From contig CAVXYG010000008.1 in NCBI GenBank assembly GCA_963766005.1, positions 310,001 through 374,000 on the forward strand: a DNA stretch of 64,000 nucleotides, given 5' to 3'. The notes beneath the pieces were generated by a model. The model was not told the origin of the DNA. It saw nothing but the letters and a program-made list of their open reading frames with translations, and made no database searches. Positions within the stretch are counted from its first letter, which is position 1. Every line of letters begins with the position of its first letter. This document shows positions 33,444 to 42,096 of this stretch, one piece after another. Made by a program: the position numbers and the translations under genes. This DNA comes from CAVXYG01 sp963766005 (GTDB lineage: Bacteria; Actinomycetota; Actinomycetes; S36-B12; GCA-2699445).

Positions 33444-33449
33444 TAGGCT
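33444..33449 (+). promoter_or_regulatory. -10 box (TAGGCT) of a probable leaderless lysA promoter
   Basis: TAGGCT ends 7 nt before the lysA ATG at 33457, in the 32-bp gap after argS. This suggests lysA can be transcribed independently of argS. Confidence 0.55.
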
Positions 33450-33456
33450 GAACGGC

Positions 33457-34872
33457 ATGGCTGTCCACCCCGCAGGCTCCCGCAGCACCGTGCCCCCGGT
33501 CGGCCCGGCGGCTCTCCGGCCCACGAGCAGCGCGGACATCCACGCCCTGTCGAACCGGATCTGGCCGGCTTCGGCGCGTCGCGGTGCGGACGGGCAACTC
33601 ATGGTCGGCGGCGTCGATGTCCGCGACGCCGCAGCACAGTACGGCTCCCCGCTGTTCCTGCTGGATCGCCAGCATTTCGCCGACCTGGCCGCCGAGTACC
33701 GTGCCGGATACGGCGATGCCCAGGTGTACTACGCGAGCAAGGCCTTCCTGTGCGGCGCGGTTGCGCAGTGGGTCGACGAGGCGGGGCTCCACCTCGATGT
33801 GGCCAGCGGCGGCGAGCTCGAGGTTGCGCTGCTTGCCGGCTTCCCTGCTCAGCGGATGCTGCTGCACGGCAACAACAAGTCGATGGCCGAGATCGAGCGA
33901 GCCCTCGACGCCGGGGTCGGGCGCATCGTGCTGGACTCCTTCGTCGAGATCGCCCGAGTCGCCGCTGCCGCCACGGCGCGATCGCAGGTGGCCGACGTGC
34001 TCGTCCGGGTCACGCTCGGCGTCGAGGCGCACACGCACGAGTTCATCGCCACGGCGCACGAGGACCAGAAGTTCGGTTTTTCGGTGAGCTCCGGCGATGC
34101 CTTGGAGGCAGTGCGCCGGGTGCTGAACCTGCCGTCGCTGCACCTGGTCGGCCTGCACTCCCACATCGGTTCGCAGATCTTCGACGCCGCGGGCTTCGAG
34201 GTGGCGGCACACCGCATGATGCGGTTCGCGGCGACGGTGCGCTCCGAGCTCGGACACACCGTGCGCGAGGTGAATCTGGGCGGCGGCATGGGGATCGCCT
34301 ACACCGCGACCGACGACCCGCCCCGGGTCGCCGAGATGGCGCGGCAGCTGCGAGCGGTCGTGGATGCGGAGAGCCGGTCGGCGGGCCTGCCGCAGCCCGT
34401 CCTGGCCTTCGAACCCGGCCGGGCGCTGATCGGGCCGGTCGGTATCACGGTCTACGAGGTCGGCACGGTGAAGCCGGTGGCACTCGATGCCGGCCAAGTG
34501 CGCACCTACGTCTCCGTCGACGGCGGCATGAGCGACAACATCCGCACCGCGCTGTACGACGCCGACTACTCCGTCACGTTGGCCTCGCGGGTGTCGACGG
34601 CGGATCCGGTGGCCTCGCGCGTGGTGGGCAAGCACTGCGAGAGCGGCGACATCGTGGTGCGCGACGCGTGGCTCCCGGCCGATCTGGCGCCGGGCGACCT
34701 GCTCGCCGTGGCTGGGACGGGCGCGTACTGCCGGGCGATGGCCAGCAACTACAACTACCTGCCCAGGCCCGCGGTCGTCGGGGTCCGGGACGGATCGACC
34801 GAGGTCGTGCTGCGCCGGGAGACCATGGCGGATCTGATACGGCTGGACCCGGTGCTCAACGGCGAGCGGTAG
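33457..34872 (+). CDS. lysA: Diaminopimelate decarboxylase
   Basis: 471 residues, fold-type III PLP enzyme that makes lysine from meso-diaminopimelate. The PLP Lys is in QVYYASKAFLCG; the phosphate-binding region has NLGGGMGIAY; substrate residues appear in EPGRALIGPVG and AGTGAYCRAMASNYN, with the active-site Cys in KHCESGD. The N-terminal 40 residues are extended relative to the core. The next gene starts 123 bp away. Confidence 0.96.
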   Translation: MAVHPAGSRSTVPPVGPAALRPTSSADIHALSNRIWPASARRGADGQLMVGGVDVRDAAAQYGSPLFLLDRQHFADLAAEYRAGYGDAQVYYASKAFLCGAVAQWVDEAGLHLDVASGGELEVALLAGFPAQRMLLHGNNKSMAEIERALDAGVGRIVLDSFVEIARVAAAATARSQVADVLVRVTLGVEAHTHEFIATAHEDQKFGFSVSSGDALEAVRRVLNLPSLHLVGLHSHIGSQIFDAAGFEVAAHRMMRFAATVRSELGHTVREVNLGGGMGIAYTATDDPPRVAEMARQLRAVVDAESRSAGLPQPVLAFEPGRALIGPVGITVYEVGTVKPVALDAGQVRTYVSVDGGMSDNIRTALYDADYSVTLASRVSTADPVASRVVGKHCESGDIVVRDAWLPADLAPGDLLAVAGTGAYCRAMASNYNYLPRPAVVGVRDGSTEVVLRRETMADLIRLDPVLNGER

Positions 34873-34995
34873 CCTCGACGCGCCTGCGCAGCCGCGGTCG
34901 CTGCCGTCCGAAGCGCGGCTCCGGATTACCCGAGGGCGCCGCGGGTCTGCGAACCTGGAGCTGAGCGCCGCGGTCGGCGCAGGAGAGGACCAGCA

Positions 34996-36297
34996 GTGGA
35001 ACGAGGAGGCACGGTGGCTCAGCGGTCGTTGAAGGTCGCCCTCATCGGGGGCGGAACGGTCGGTTCGCAGGTTGCCCGGCTGCTGCGCTCCAACGCGGCC
35101 GAACTCGCGGCACGGGTGGGCGCGCCGCTGGAGCTCGTGGGGGTTGCGGTGCGCAATCCGGCCAAGGAGCGTGCTGACGTGCCGCGCGAGCTGCTCACCA
35201 CCGACGCTGAGGCGTTGGCCCGGTCCGGAGCCGACATCGTCGTGGAGCTCATGGGAGGCACCGACGTGGCCCACGACCTCGTGGTGGCTGCGCTGGAGTC
35301 CGGGTCCAGCGTCGTGACGGCGAACAAGGCGCTCATCGCGCAATCCGGAGTCGAACTGCATGCACTGGCCGAGCGCGCCGGCGTCGACCTGTACTACGAG
35401 GCCGCCGTCGCGGGGGCCATCCCGCTGCTGCGGCCCCTGTCCAGCAGCCTCGCCGGGGACCGCATCCAGCGTGTCCTCGGCATCGTGAACGGGACCACGA
35501 ACTACATCCTGACCAGGATGGGCGAGGAGGGCGCCGACTTCGGCGCGGTGCTGGCCGACGCGCAGGCGCTGGGCTACGCCGAGGCGGATCCGACCGCGGA
35601 CGTCGGGGGGCACGACGCGGCCGCGAAGGCCGCGATCATCGCCGGCCTGGCCTTCCACACCACCGTTGTTGCCTCCGATGTCTACTGCGAGGGGATCACC
35701 GCGATCACGCGCGCCGACGTGGCCGCGGCCGACGACATGGGCTTCGTCATCAAGTTGCTGGCCATCGCTGAATTGCTGCCCGGCGGCGTCGGCGTGCGGG
35801 TGCATCCGGCGATGGTGCCGCGGACGCATCCGCTGGCCTCGGTGCGCGAGGCCTTCAATGCTGTCTTCGTGACGGCCGACGCCGCCGGGGAGATGATGTT
35901 CTACGGCCGCGGTGCGGGCGGCGCCCCGACTGCCAGCGCGGTGCTCGGCGACGTGGTCACCGTGGCGCGCCACCGGGTTGCCGGCGTCGTGGGTCCTACG
36001 AGGTCATCCCATGCCGAACTGCCGACGCTGCCGATCGGTGAGGCGGTGACCGCCTACTACGTCAACCTCCACGTCGACGACCGCCCCGGCGTCCTGGCCA
36101 GCGTCGCCTCGACGTTCGCCGACCACGACGTCAGCATCGCCGGCGTGCGGCAGGAGGGGTCAGGCGACGAGGCGACGCTGGTCGTGCGGACCCATCGGGC
36201 GCGGGAGGCGGACCTCCAGGCGACGATCGCCGAACTGCGGGCCTCGACCGCCGTCCGTTCCATCGTCGGCATGATGCGGGTCGAGGGGGCGGACTGA
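34996..36297 (+). CDS. hom: Homoserine dehydrogenase
   Basis: 433 residues from the GTG at 34996, with an aggagagg site upstream. NAD(P)-binding loop VALIGGGTVGSQVARLL, catalytic domain with GIVNGTTNYILTRM and AEADPTADVGGHDAAAKAAI (catalytic Asp and Lys), and a C-terminal ACT domain (DRPGVLASVASTFADHDVSI) that binds threonine for feedback inhibition. It reduces aspartate semialdehyde to homoserine. The stop overlaps the thrC ATG, so the genes are coupled. Confidence 0.96.
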   Translation: MERGGTVAQRSLKVALIGGGTVGSQVARLLRSNAAELAARVGAPLELVGVAVRNPAKERADVPRELLTTDAEALARSGADIVVELMGGTDVAHDLVVAALESGSSVVTANKALIAQSGVELHALAERAGVDLYYEAAVAGAIPLLRPLSSSLAGDRIQRVLGIVNGTTNYILTRMGEEGADFGAVLADAQALGYAEADPTADVGGHDAAAKAAIIAGLAFHTTVVASDVYCEGITAITRADVAAADDMGFVIKLLAIAELLPGGVGVRVHPAMVPRTHPLASVREAFNAVFVTADAAGEMMFYGRGAGGAPTASAVLGDVVTVARHRVAGVVGPTRSSHAELPTLPIGEAVTAYYVNLHVDDRPGVLASVASTFADHDVSIAGVRQEGSGDEATLVVRTHRAREADLQATIAELRASTAVRSIVGMMRVEGAD

Positions 36298-37355
36298 TGG
36301 CGCACCAGTGGCGCGGAGTGATCGAGGAGTATGCCGCGCGGCTCCCCGTCGACGACGACTTCCCGATTGTGACGCTGCGCGAGGGTGGCACCCCGCTCAT
36401 CGAATCGGCATATCTGAGCGAGCGGTTGCGCTGTCGGGTGCTGCTGAAACTGGAAGGCGCCAACCCCACGGGGTCCTTCAAGGACCGCGGCATGACGATG
36501 GCGCTCTCGCAGGCGGTTTCCGAGGGCGCCCGGGCCGTCATCTGCGCCTCGACCGGCAACACGAGCGCCTCCGCGGCCGCCTATGCCGGCAGGGCGGGGG
36601 TGACCTGCGCTGTCCTGGTGCCCGAGGGGAAGATCGCCATGGGCAAATTGGCCCAGGCGCTCGTCCACGGCGCCCGGCTCCTGCAGGTCCAGGGCAACTT
36701 CGACGATTGCCTTCGCCTCGCGCGCGAACTGTCGCAGGAGTACCCGGTCTCGCTGGTCAACAGTGTCAACCCGGTGCGGATCCAAGGGCAGAAGACGGCG
36801 AGCTTCGAGATCGTGGACATGCTGGGCGACGCCCCGGATGTCCACTGCCTCCCGGTCGGCAACGCAGGCAACATCACCGCCTACTGGTTGGGGTACCGGG
36901 AGTACGCACGGGACGGGCACGCCAGCCGGATGCCCCGCATGTGGGGGTTCCAGGCCACGGGCGCGGCGCCGATCGTGCGCGGTGAGCCGGTGCCGCGACC
37001 GGAGACGCTGGCAACGGCGATCCGCATCGGCAATCCGGCTTCCTGGCAGCAGGCGCTGGCCGCCCGCGAGGAGTCCGGCGGCGTGATCGACATGGTGACC
37101 GACCAGCAGATCCTCGATGCCTACCACCTGCTGGCACGGCACGACGGTGCATTCGTGGAGCCCGCGTCGGCGGCCAGCGTCGCCGGGCTGCTGCAGCAGC
37201 ACGAGCGCGGCCGGCTGGATTCCGGGCAGACCGTGGTGTGCACGTTGACCGGCAACGGGCTGAAGGACGTGCATTGGGCCCTGGTCGACGCCCCCGAACC
37301 GACGGTCGTGGCGGCCGACCCGAAGGCCGCGGCAGCCGAATTGGGACTGGTGTGA
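36297..37355 (+). CDS. thrC: Threonine synthase
   Basis: 352 residues, fold-type II PLP enzyme converting O-phosphohomoserine to threonine. The PLP Lys lies in GANPTGSFKDRGM, the phosphate-binding loop is LPVGNAGNITAYW, and ASTGNTSASAAAYA is conserved. It starts in the hom stop (TGATG), and its own stop overlaps the thrB GTG (GTGA). Confidence 0.96.
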   Translation: MAHQWRGVIEEYAARLPVDDDFPIVTLREGGTPLIESAYLSERLRCRVLLKLEGANPTGSFKDRGMTMALSQAVSEGARAVICASTGNTSASAAAYAGRAGVTCAVLVPEGKIAMGKLAQALVHGARLLQVQGNFDDCLRLARELSQEYPVSLVNSVNPVRIQGQKTASFEIVDMLGDAPDVHCLPVGNAGNITAYWLGYREYARDGHASRMPRMWGFQATGAAPIVRGEPVPRPETLATAIRIGNPASWQQALAAREESGGVIDMVTDQQILDAYHLLARHDGAFVEPASAASVAGLLQQHERGRLDSGQTVVCTLTGNGLKDVHWALVDAPEPTVVAADPKAAAAELGLV

Positions 37356-38258
37356 AGACGCTTCCGGTCGACCGCTCGGTCGCCGTGCGCAGCCCGGCGA
37401 CCAGTGCGAACCTCGGCCCCGGATTCGATTGCCTGGGCCTGGCGCTGGACCTCTGGGACGAGTACCGGGCCAGGGTCAGCGACGAGGTGGGCATCAGGGT
37501 GAGCTCCTCCGGGGAGGGAGCCGGGACGCTCCCTGTCGACGGCAGGCATCTGGTTGCCCGCTCGCTGCTGGCAGGTCTCGCTGCTGCCGGCGTCACCGCA
37601 GCGGGCCTGGATCTGGATTGCCGCAATAGCATTCCGCACCGACGCGGTCTCGGCTCGTCCTCGGCGGCCATCGTCGGGGGGCTCATGCTCGCCCGTGCGC
37701 TGGCGGGCGCGGAACTGCTCGACGACGAGCGCCTCGTCGCGCTCGCCAGCAGTCTTGGAGGGACATCCGGACAACGTTGCGGCGGCAGTGCTCGGTGGCG
37801 CGAGCATTGCCTGGACAGACGGCGACGGCACCGGCTGCGCAGCTCGGATTCCCGTCCACCCCTCGATTCGCGTGACGGTGCTGATCCCGCAGAGCCAGAC
37901 CGAGACCGAAGCGGCGCGCGGACTGCTCCCCGAGACGCTGCCGTACGCAGGCGCGGTGTTCAACATCGGCCGCTCGGCGCTGCTGGTGCACGCGCTGGGC
38001 ACCGACCCGTCGCTGCTCTTCGCCGCGACCGCCGACCGAATCCATCAGGACTTCCGGGCCACGGCCTACCCCGCGTCGCTGGATGCCGTGCATCGTCTCC
38101 GCTCGGCCGGGCTGCCCGCGGTGATCTCGGGTGCCGGTCCGACGGTCCTGGTCTTCGGGCCGACCGAAGCGCTGGGATCCGTGCCGCTGCCCGGCTTCGC
38201 CGCGCGAGCCCTGGCGGTGTCGCCGCAGGGCGCGCATACCCTCCCAGCGGAGCACTGA
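37352..38258 (+). CDS. thrB: Homoserine kinase, one apparent +1 frameshift
   Basis: GHMP kinase that phosphorylates homoserine. The N-terminal part has VRSPATSANLGPGFDCLG and the ATP loop PHRRGLGSSSAAIVGG. After LVALASSL the frame shifts by one base near 37754-37760 and continues as EGHPDNVAAAVLGGASIA, a conserved GHMP block, to the end of AVISGAGPTVLVFG. Removing one base gives 301 residues, the normal ThrB length. Threonine synthesis needs this enzyme and all neighbours are intact, so an extra base in the assembly is the simplest reading. Confidence 0.92.
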
Positions 38259-38454
38259 CACCGGCGCCGACACGCGGGGCAGCGGTGCGCTCGGCGCTCT
38301 GCTGTCGCCCGGGGTGTGTCCGGTGTTACACTCACAACATCCGCAAGGGCCCGTTGGCTCTTCCTCTTCCTCTCTTGGTGTCGCTGCACACCGGCAGAGC
38401 TGCCAAGGCTGTTGCGGTGGCCATCAGCGAGTGACGAGCTGTGAGGTCTCAAGA

Positions 38455-38526
38455 ATGCGGTTGTGGATCATCATCCCGCCGCTGTTGCCGCCTTGGCGAA
38501 TCAGAAGGAATCAGCAACTTGACTGA
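38455..38526 (+). CDS. Possible rho leader peptide (uORF)
   Basis: ATG at 38455 with a gaggt site 7 nt upstream opens a 23-codon frame, MRLWIIIPPLLPPWRIRRNQ plus QLD. Its TGA at 38524-38526 overlaps the rho TTG start at 38519. The peptide has two Pro-Pro pairs and consecutive Ile codons, which slow ribosomes. Overlap with the rho start would allow translational coupling. E. coli has a different rho leader peptide (RhoL). No homology is claimed, and chance occurrence cannot be excluded. Confidence 0.3.
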   Translation: MRLWIIIPPLLPPWRIRRNQQLD

Positions 38527-40585
38527 CACGATCATCGAGTCGGGCCATCAGGCGTCCGACGCACCCCCCAGAAGCGACCTAAGCCGGATGTTGATGCCGG
38601 AATTGAAGGAACTCGCCCAGTCGATGGGCATTCACGGAGTGTCGGGTATGCGCAAGCCAGACCTGTTGGCCGCAATTCGCAACCGCCAGGCGCAGAAGAG
38701 CACGAAGCCCCAGCAGGGCGAGGGCGAGCGCGGCGCCGAAGCGGGACCGTCCGCGAAGGTCGGTGGGGAGTCCGCCATCGGCGACTCCGGGGATCGCGGG
38801 GGAGCATCGACGGCACAAGCAGCCGATGCCATGAACGCCGATCAGGACTCCGATCGGCGCGATCGGCGTCGCGAGCGTAGTCGCTCCGGCAGCCAGGAGT
38901 CCGGCCAGGGCGACCAGCAGGGCGGCGGCCGGGAGTCCGGCCAGGGCGACCAGCAGGGCGGCGGCCGGGAGTCCGGCCAGGGCGATCAGCAGGGCGGCGG
39001 CCGGGAGTCCGGCCAGGGCGACCAGCAGGGCGGCGGCCGGGAGTCCGGCCAGGGCGACCAGCAGGGCGGCGGCCGGGAGTCCGGCCAGGGCGACCAGCAG
39101 GGCGGCGGCCGGGAGTCCGGCCAGGGCGACCAGCAGGGCGGCGGCCAGGAGTCCGGCCAGGGCGGTCAGCAGCGCGGTGGGCGGCAGCGCGACCGCGGCG
39201 CCAAGAAGGACGGCGCAGGCGAGGAGCAGGGCCGCGGCCAGGAGCAGGAGCGAGGTGAGCAGAACCGCGGGGGTGAGCAGCACCGCGGTGAGCAGAACCG
39301 CGGACGCGGCGGTGAGGATCGATCGGAGGATTCCGATCGAGGCCGACGACGCAACCGTGACCGCAACCGCAACCGCAACCGTGACCGCAATGACCGCAGT
39401 GACCGCGGGGCGCGCGGCGAGCCGCAGGTGAGCGAGGACGATGTCCTCATCCCCGTTGCGGGCATCCTCGACATCATGGACAACTACGCGTTCGTCCGCA
39501 CGACCGGGTACCTGCCGGGCCCCAACGACGTCTACGTCGCGATGTCGATGGTCAAGCGCAACAACCTGCGCAAGGGAGACGCGATCACCGGCGCGATCAA
39601 GCAGCCGGACGAGCAGTCGGGCGGACGCCGCGAGAAGTACAACCCGCTGGTGCGCATCGACACGGTCAACGGCGCCCCGGCCACGGAGATCGGCGAGCGT
39701 GCGGACTTCGGCAAGCTCACGCCGCTGTACCCGCAGCATCGCTTGCGGTTGGAGACCACCCAGGACAATCTCACAACGCGGATCATCGACCTCGTCGCGC
39801 CGATCGGCAAGGGGCAGCGCGGGCTCATCGTCTCCCCGCCCAAGGCCGGCAAGACGATGGTGCTGCAGTCCATCGCCAACGCCATCACCACGAACAACCC
39901 CGAGTGCCACCTGATGGTGGTCCTGGTCGATGAGCGGCCCGAAGAGGTCACCGACATGCAGCGCTCGGTCAACGGCGAGGTCATCGCCTCGACGTTTGAC
40001 CGTCCTGCCGAGGACCACACAACGGTGGCCGAGCTCGCCATCGAGCGGGCCAAGCGGCTCGTGGAGCTCGGTCATGACGTCGTCGTGCTGCTGGACTCCA
40101 TGACGCGTCTGGGACGGGCCTACAACCTCTCCGCTCCGGCATCCGGCCGGATCCTGTCCGGAGGTGTCGACTCAGCCGCTCTGTACCCGCCGAAGAAGTT
40201 CTTCGGGGCCGCTCGCAACATCGAGAACGGCGGCTCGTTGACCATCCTGGCTACCGCGCTGGTCGAGACCGGATCCAAGATGGACGAGGTGATCTTCGAG
40301 GAGTTCAAGGGCACCGGCAACATGGAGTTGAAGCTGGACCGCCGGCTGGCGGACAAGCGACTCTTCCCGGCCGTCGATGTCGACGCATCCGGCACCCGCA
40401 AGGAAGAGTTGCTCATGTCCAGCGAGGAGCTCAAGACCGTTTGGAAGTTGCGACGGGTGCTGCACGCACTCGATGCGCTGCAGGCGATCGAGTTGATGAT
40501 CTCCAAACTGAGGCAGACTCAGGGCAACTACGAGTTCCTGCTGCAGGTGCAGAAGACGACCCCGACGAACGACCGCCTCGACTGA
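38519..40585 (+). CDS. rho: Transcription termination factor Rho with long repetitive insert
   Basis: 688 residues from the TTG at 38519 (aaggaa site about 9 nt upstream). Residues 15-60 form the Rho N domain (LKELAQSMGIHGVSGMRKPD). Residues about 65-305 are a hydrophilic, disordered insert: first eight ESGQGDQQGGGR-type repeats (residues 127-222), then Arg/Glu/Gln/Asn-rich sequence. The RNA-binding fold begins VAGILDIMDNYAFVRT. The ATPase has the Walker A PPKAGKT (440-446) and DSMTRLGRAYNLS. Long insert domains are usual in actinobacterial Rho, where they add RNA binding, but a perfect minisatellite is not. Confidence 0.97.
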   Translation: MTDTIIESGHQASDAPPRSDLSRMLMPELKELAQSMGIHGVSGMRKPDLLAAIRNRQAQKSTKPQQGEGERGAEAGPSAKVGGESAIGDSGDRGGASTAQAADAMNADQDSDRRDRRRERSRSGSQESGQGDQQGGGRESGQGDQQGGGRESGQGDQQGGGRESGQGDQQGGGRESGQGDQQGGGRESGQGDQQGGGRESGQGDQQGGGQESGQGGQQRGGRQRDRGAKKDGAGEEQGRGQEQERGEQNRGGEQHRGEQNRGRGGEDRSEDSDRGRRRNRDRNRNRNRDRNDRSDRGARGEPQVSEDDVLIPVAGILDIMDNYAFVRTTGYLPGPNDVYVAMSMVKRNNLRKGDAITGAIKQPDEQSGGRREKYNPLVRIDTVNGAPATEIGERADFGKLTPLYPQHRLRLETTQDNLTTRIIDLVAPIGKGQRGLIVSPPKAGKTMVLQSIANAITTNNPECHLMVVLVDERPEEVTDMQRSVNGEVIASTFDRPAEDHTTVAELAIERAKRLVELGHDVVVLLDSMTRLGRAYNLSAPASGRILSGGVDSAALYPPKKFFGAARNIENGGSLTILATALVETGSKMDEVIFEEFKGTGNMELKLDRRLADKRLFPAVDVDASGTRKEELLMSSEELKTVWKLRRVLHALDALQAIELMISKLRQTQGNYEFLLQVQKTTPTNDRLD
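38897..39184 (+). repeat. 36-bp minisatellite in rho, eight units
   Basis: Eight in-frame 36-bp units encode ESGQGDQQGGGR. Units 1-6 are identical at the protein level and nearly so at the DNA level (one GAT for GAC in unit 3). Unit 7 ends in Gln, and unit 8 is degenerate (ESGQGGQQRGGR). The uniformity implies recent expansion, so copy number may vary between strains or be mis-assembled. Confidence 0.92.
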
Positions 40586-40687
40586 GCATTTGGTCGGCTC
40601 CGGCTACGGCTGGAATACTGGCAGGGCAGTCCCGGTTCACGCTGCCACGGCACGTGGTGCGACCCGGGGCGAGACAGAAGGAGAACT

Positions 40688-40906
40688 GTGAAGAAGGACA
40701 TCCATCCTGCGTACGGTCCGACCGACGTGACCTGTACTTGCGGGAACACCTTCACTACGCGGAGCACGGCCCCGAATGGCGTTATCCACGCCGAGGTCTG
40801 CTCCAACTGCCACCCGTTCTATACCGGCAAGCAGAAGATCCTCGATACCGGCGGCCGCGTCGCGAAGTTCGAGAAGCGCTTCGGCTCCAAGGGCCAGTCC
40901 AAGTAG
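40688..40906 (+). CDS. rpmE: 50S ribosomal protein L31, zinc-binding (C+) form
   Basis: 72 residues, GTG start preceded by aaggagaa. Four Cys (16, 18, 38 and 41; in CTCG and CSNCH) mark the zinc-binding form. HPAYGPTDVTC and HPFYTGKQKILDTGGRV are the L31 signatures. It lies between rho and prfA as in other actinobacteria. The AATACT in the 100-bp upstream gap could be its -10 box. Confidence 0.96.
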   Translation: MKKDIHPAYGPTDVTCTCGNTFTTRSTAPNGVIHAEVCSNCHPFYTGKQKILDTGGRVAKFEKRFGSKGQSK

Positions 40907-40914
40907 CACCCGGC

Positions 40915-40949
40915 CGTCGGTGGCGCCGTCACGCACTGCGCCACCGACG
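40915..40949 (+). terminator. Hairpin terminator after rpmE
   Basis: A perfect 12-bp stem (CGTCGGTGGCGC with GCGCCACCGACG) and an 11-nt loop start 9 nt after the rpmE stop. There is no U-tract. It may terminate or attenuate transcription before prfA. Confidence 0.65.
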
Positions 40950-41023
40950 TGCGGCCGAGCCGCAGCCGTCCGGGCTGCTGGGCGAGGCCGCGCAATGGTG
41001 ATGACCCGGTAGGGGGCAGAGCG

Positions 41024-42094
41024 ATGTTCGAGGCCTGTGAGCCGCTGCTTGCGGAAATGGCCGACGTCGAACTGCGGCTGTCCCAGCCCGATGTCCATGC
41101 CGATGCTGCCCTGGCACGACGTCTGGGGCGTCGCTACGCCGAGTTGCGCCCGATCGCGGAGGCCTATCGGTCCTGGCAGATCGCCGCCGCCGACGCCGCG
41201 GCCGCCGATGAGTTGGTCGCGGAGGATCCGTCCTTCTCCGAGGAGGCGGCCGCCGCGCACGCCAGCCTCGCCGATCATGTCGAGCGCCTGCAGTTGTTGC
41301 TCGTACCGCGCAACCCCATGGACAGCAAAGACGTCATCGTGGAGATCAAGGCGGGGGAGGGCGGCGCCGAGTCGGCGCTGTTCGCCGCCGACCTGATGCG
41401 GATGTACCTGCGGTACGCCGAGCGCCGCGGATGGGCAACCGAGGTGCTGGACAGCGAGCCGTCCGACCTCGGCGGCGTCAAGGACGTGGCGATCGCGGTG
41501 AAGAGCCGCGGGCCGGTCCAGCCCGACGACGCTCCCTATGCCCGGCTGAAGTTCGAAGGTGGCGTCCACCGGGTCCAACGCGTTCCGGTGACGGAGTCCA
41601 GCGGCCGCATCCACACCTCGGCGGCGGGGGTGCTGGTGCTGCCGGAGGCGGAGGACATCGACGTGGAGATCGATGCGAACGACCTGCGCATCGACGTCTA
41701 CCGATCTTCCGGCCCCGGCGGCCAGAGCGTCAACACCACCGACTCGGCGGTCCGCATCACGCACCTGCCCACCGGTGTGGTCGTGTCGTGCCAGAACGAG
41801 AAGAGCCAGCTGCAGAACAAGGAGCAGGCACTGCGGATCCTGCGCTCGCGGCTGCTCGCCATGGCGCAGGAGGAGGCGGACGCGGCCGCCGGCCAGGCCC
41901 GCAAGGAGCAGGTGCGCACCGTGGACCGCAGCGAGCGCGTGCGGACCTACAACTTCCCGGAGAGCCGGATCTCCGATCACCGCGTGGGGTTCAAGGCGCA
42001 CAACCTCGACCAAGTGCTCGACGGGGAGCTGGACGCGGTCATCGATGCCCTGACCGAGGCGGATCTGCAGTCGCGATTAGCAGCGGGAGCGTGA
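41024..42094 (+). CDS. prfA: Peptide chain release factor 1
   Basis: 356 residues. The GGQ loop (YRSSGPGGQSVNTTDSAVR) triggers peptidyl-tRNA hydrolysis. The stop-codon recognition region carries PVT in RVPVTESSGRIHTSAA, the RF1-type PxT that reads UAA/UAG. KAGEGGAESALFAADL is the conserved domain start. The ATG at 41024 fits the family N-terminus (MFEACEPLLAEMADVE). PrmC, which methylates the GGQ Gln, is encoded 3 bp downstream. Confidence 0.96.
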   Translation: MFEACEPLLAEMADVELRLSQPDVHADAALARRLGRRYAELRPIAEAYRSWQIAAADAAAADELVAEDPSFSEEAAAAHASLADHVERLQLLLVPRNPMDSKDVIVEIKAGEGGAESALFAADLMRMYLRYAERRGWATEVLDSEPSDLGGVKDVAIAVKSRGPVQPDDAPYARLKFEGGVHRVQRVPVTESSGRIHTSAAGVLVLPEAEDIDVEIDANDLRIDVYRSSGPGGQSVNTTDSAVRITHLPTGVVVSCQNEKSQLQNKEQALRILRSRLLAMAQEEADAAAGQARKEQVRTVDRSERVRTYNFPESRISDHRVGFKAHNLDQVLDGELDAVIDALTEADLQSRLAAGA

Positions 42095-42096
42095 CG

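Noticed and set aside
38897..39184. The 36-bp repeats as a CRISPR array
   Set aside because: The units are directly adjacent with no spacers, and they encode a continuous in-frame peptide in rho.
38579..40075. A 498-codon minus-strand frame opposite rho that looks like a Leu/Ala-rich membrane protein with perfect repeats
   Set aside because: It is the antisense reading of the rho minisatellite and ATPase; the plus-strand frame encodes unmistakable Rho motifs over the same bases.
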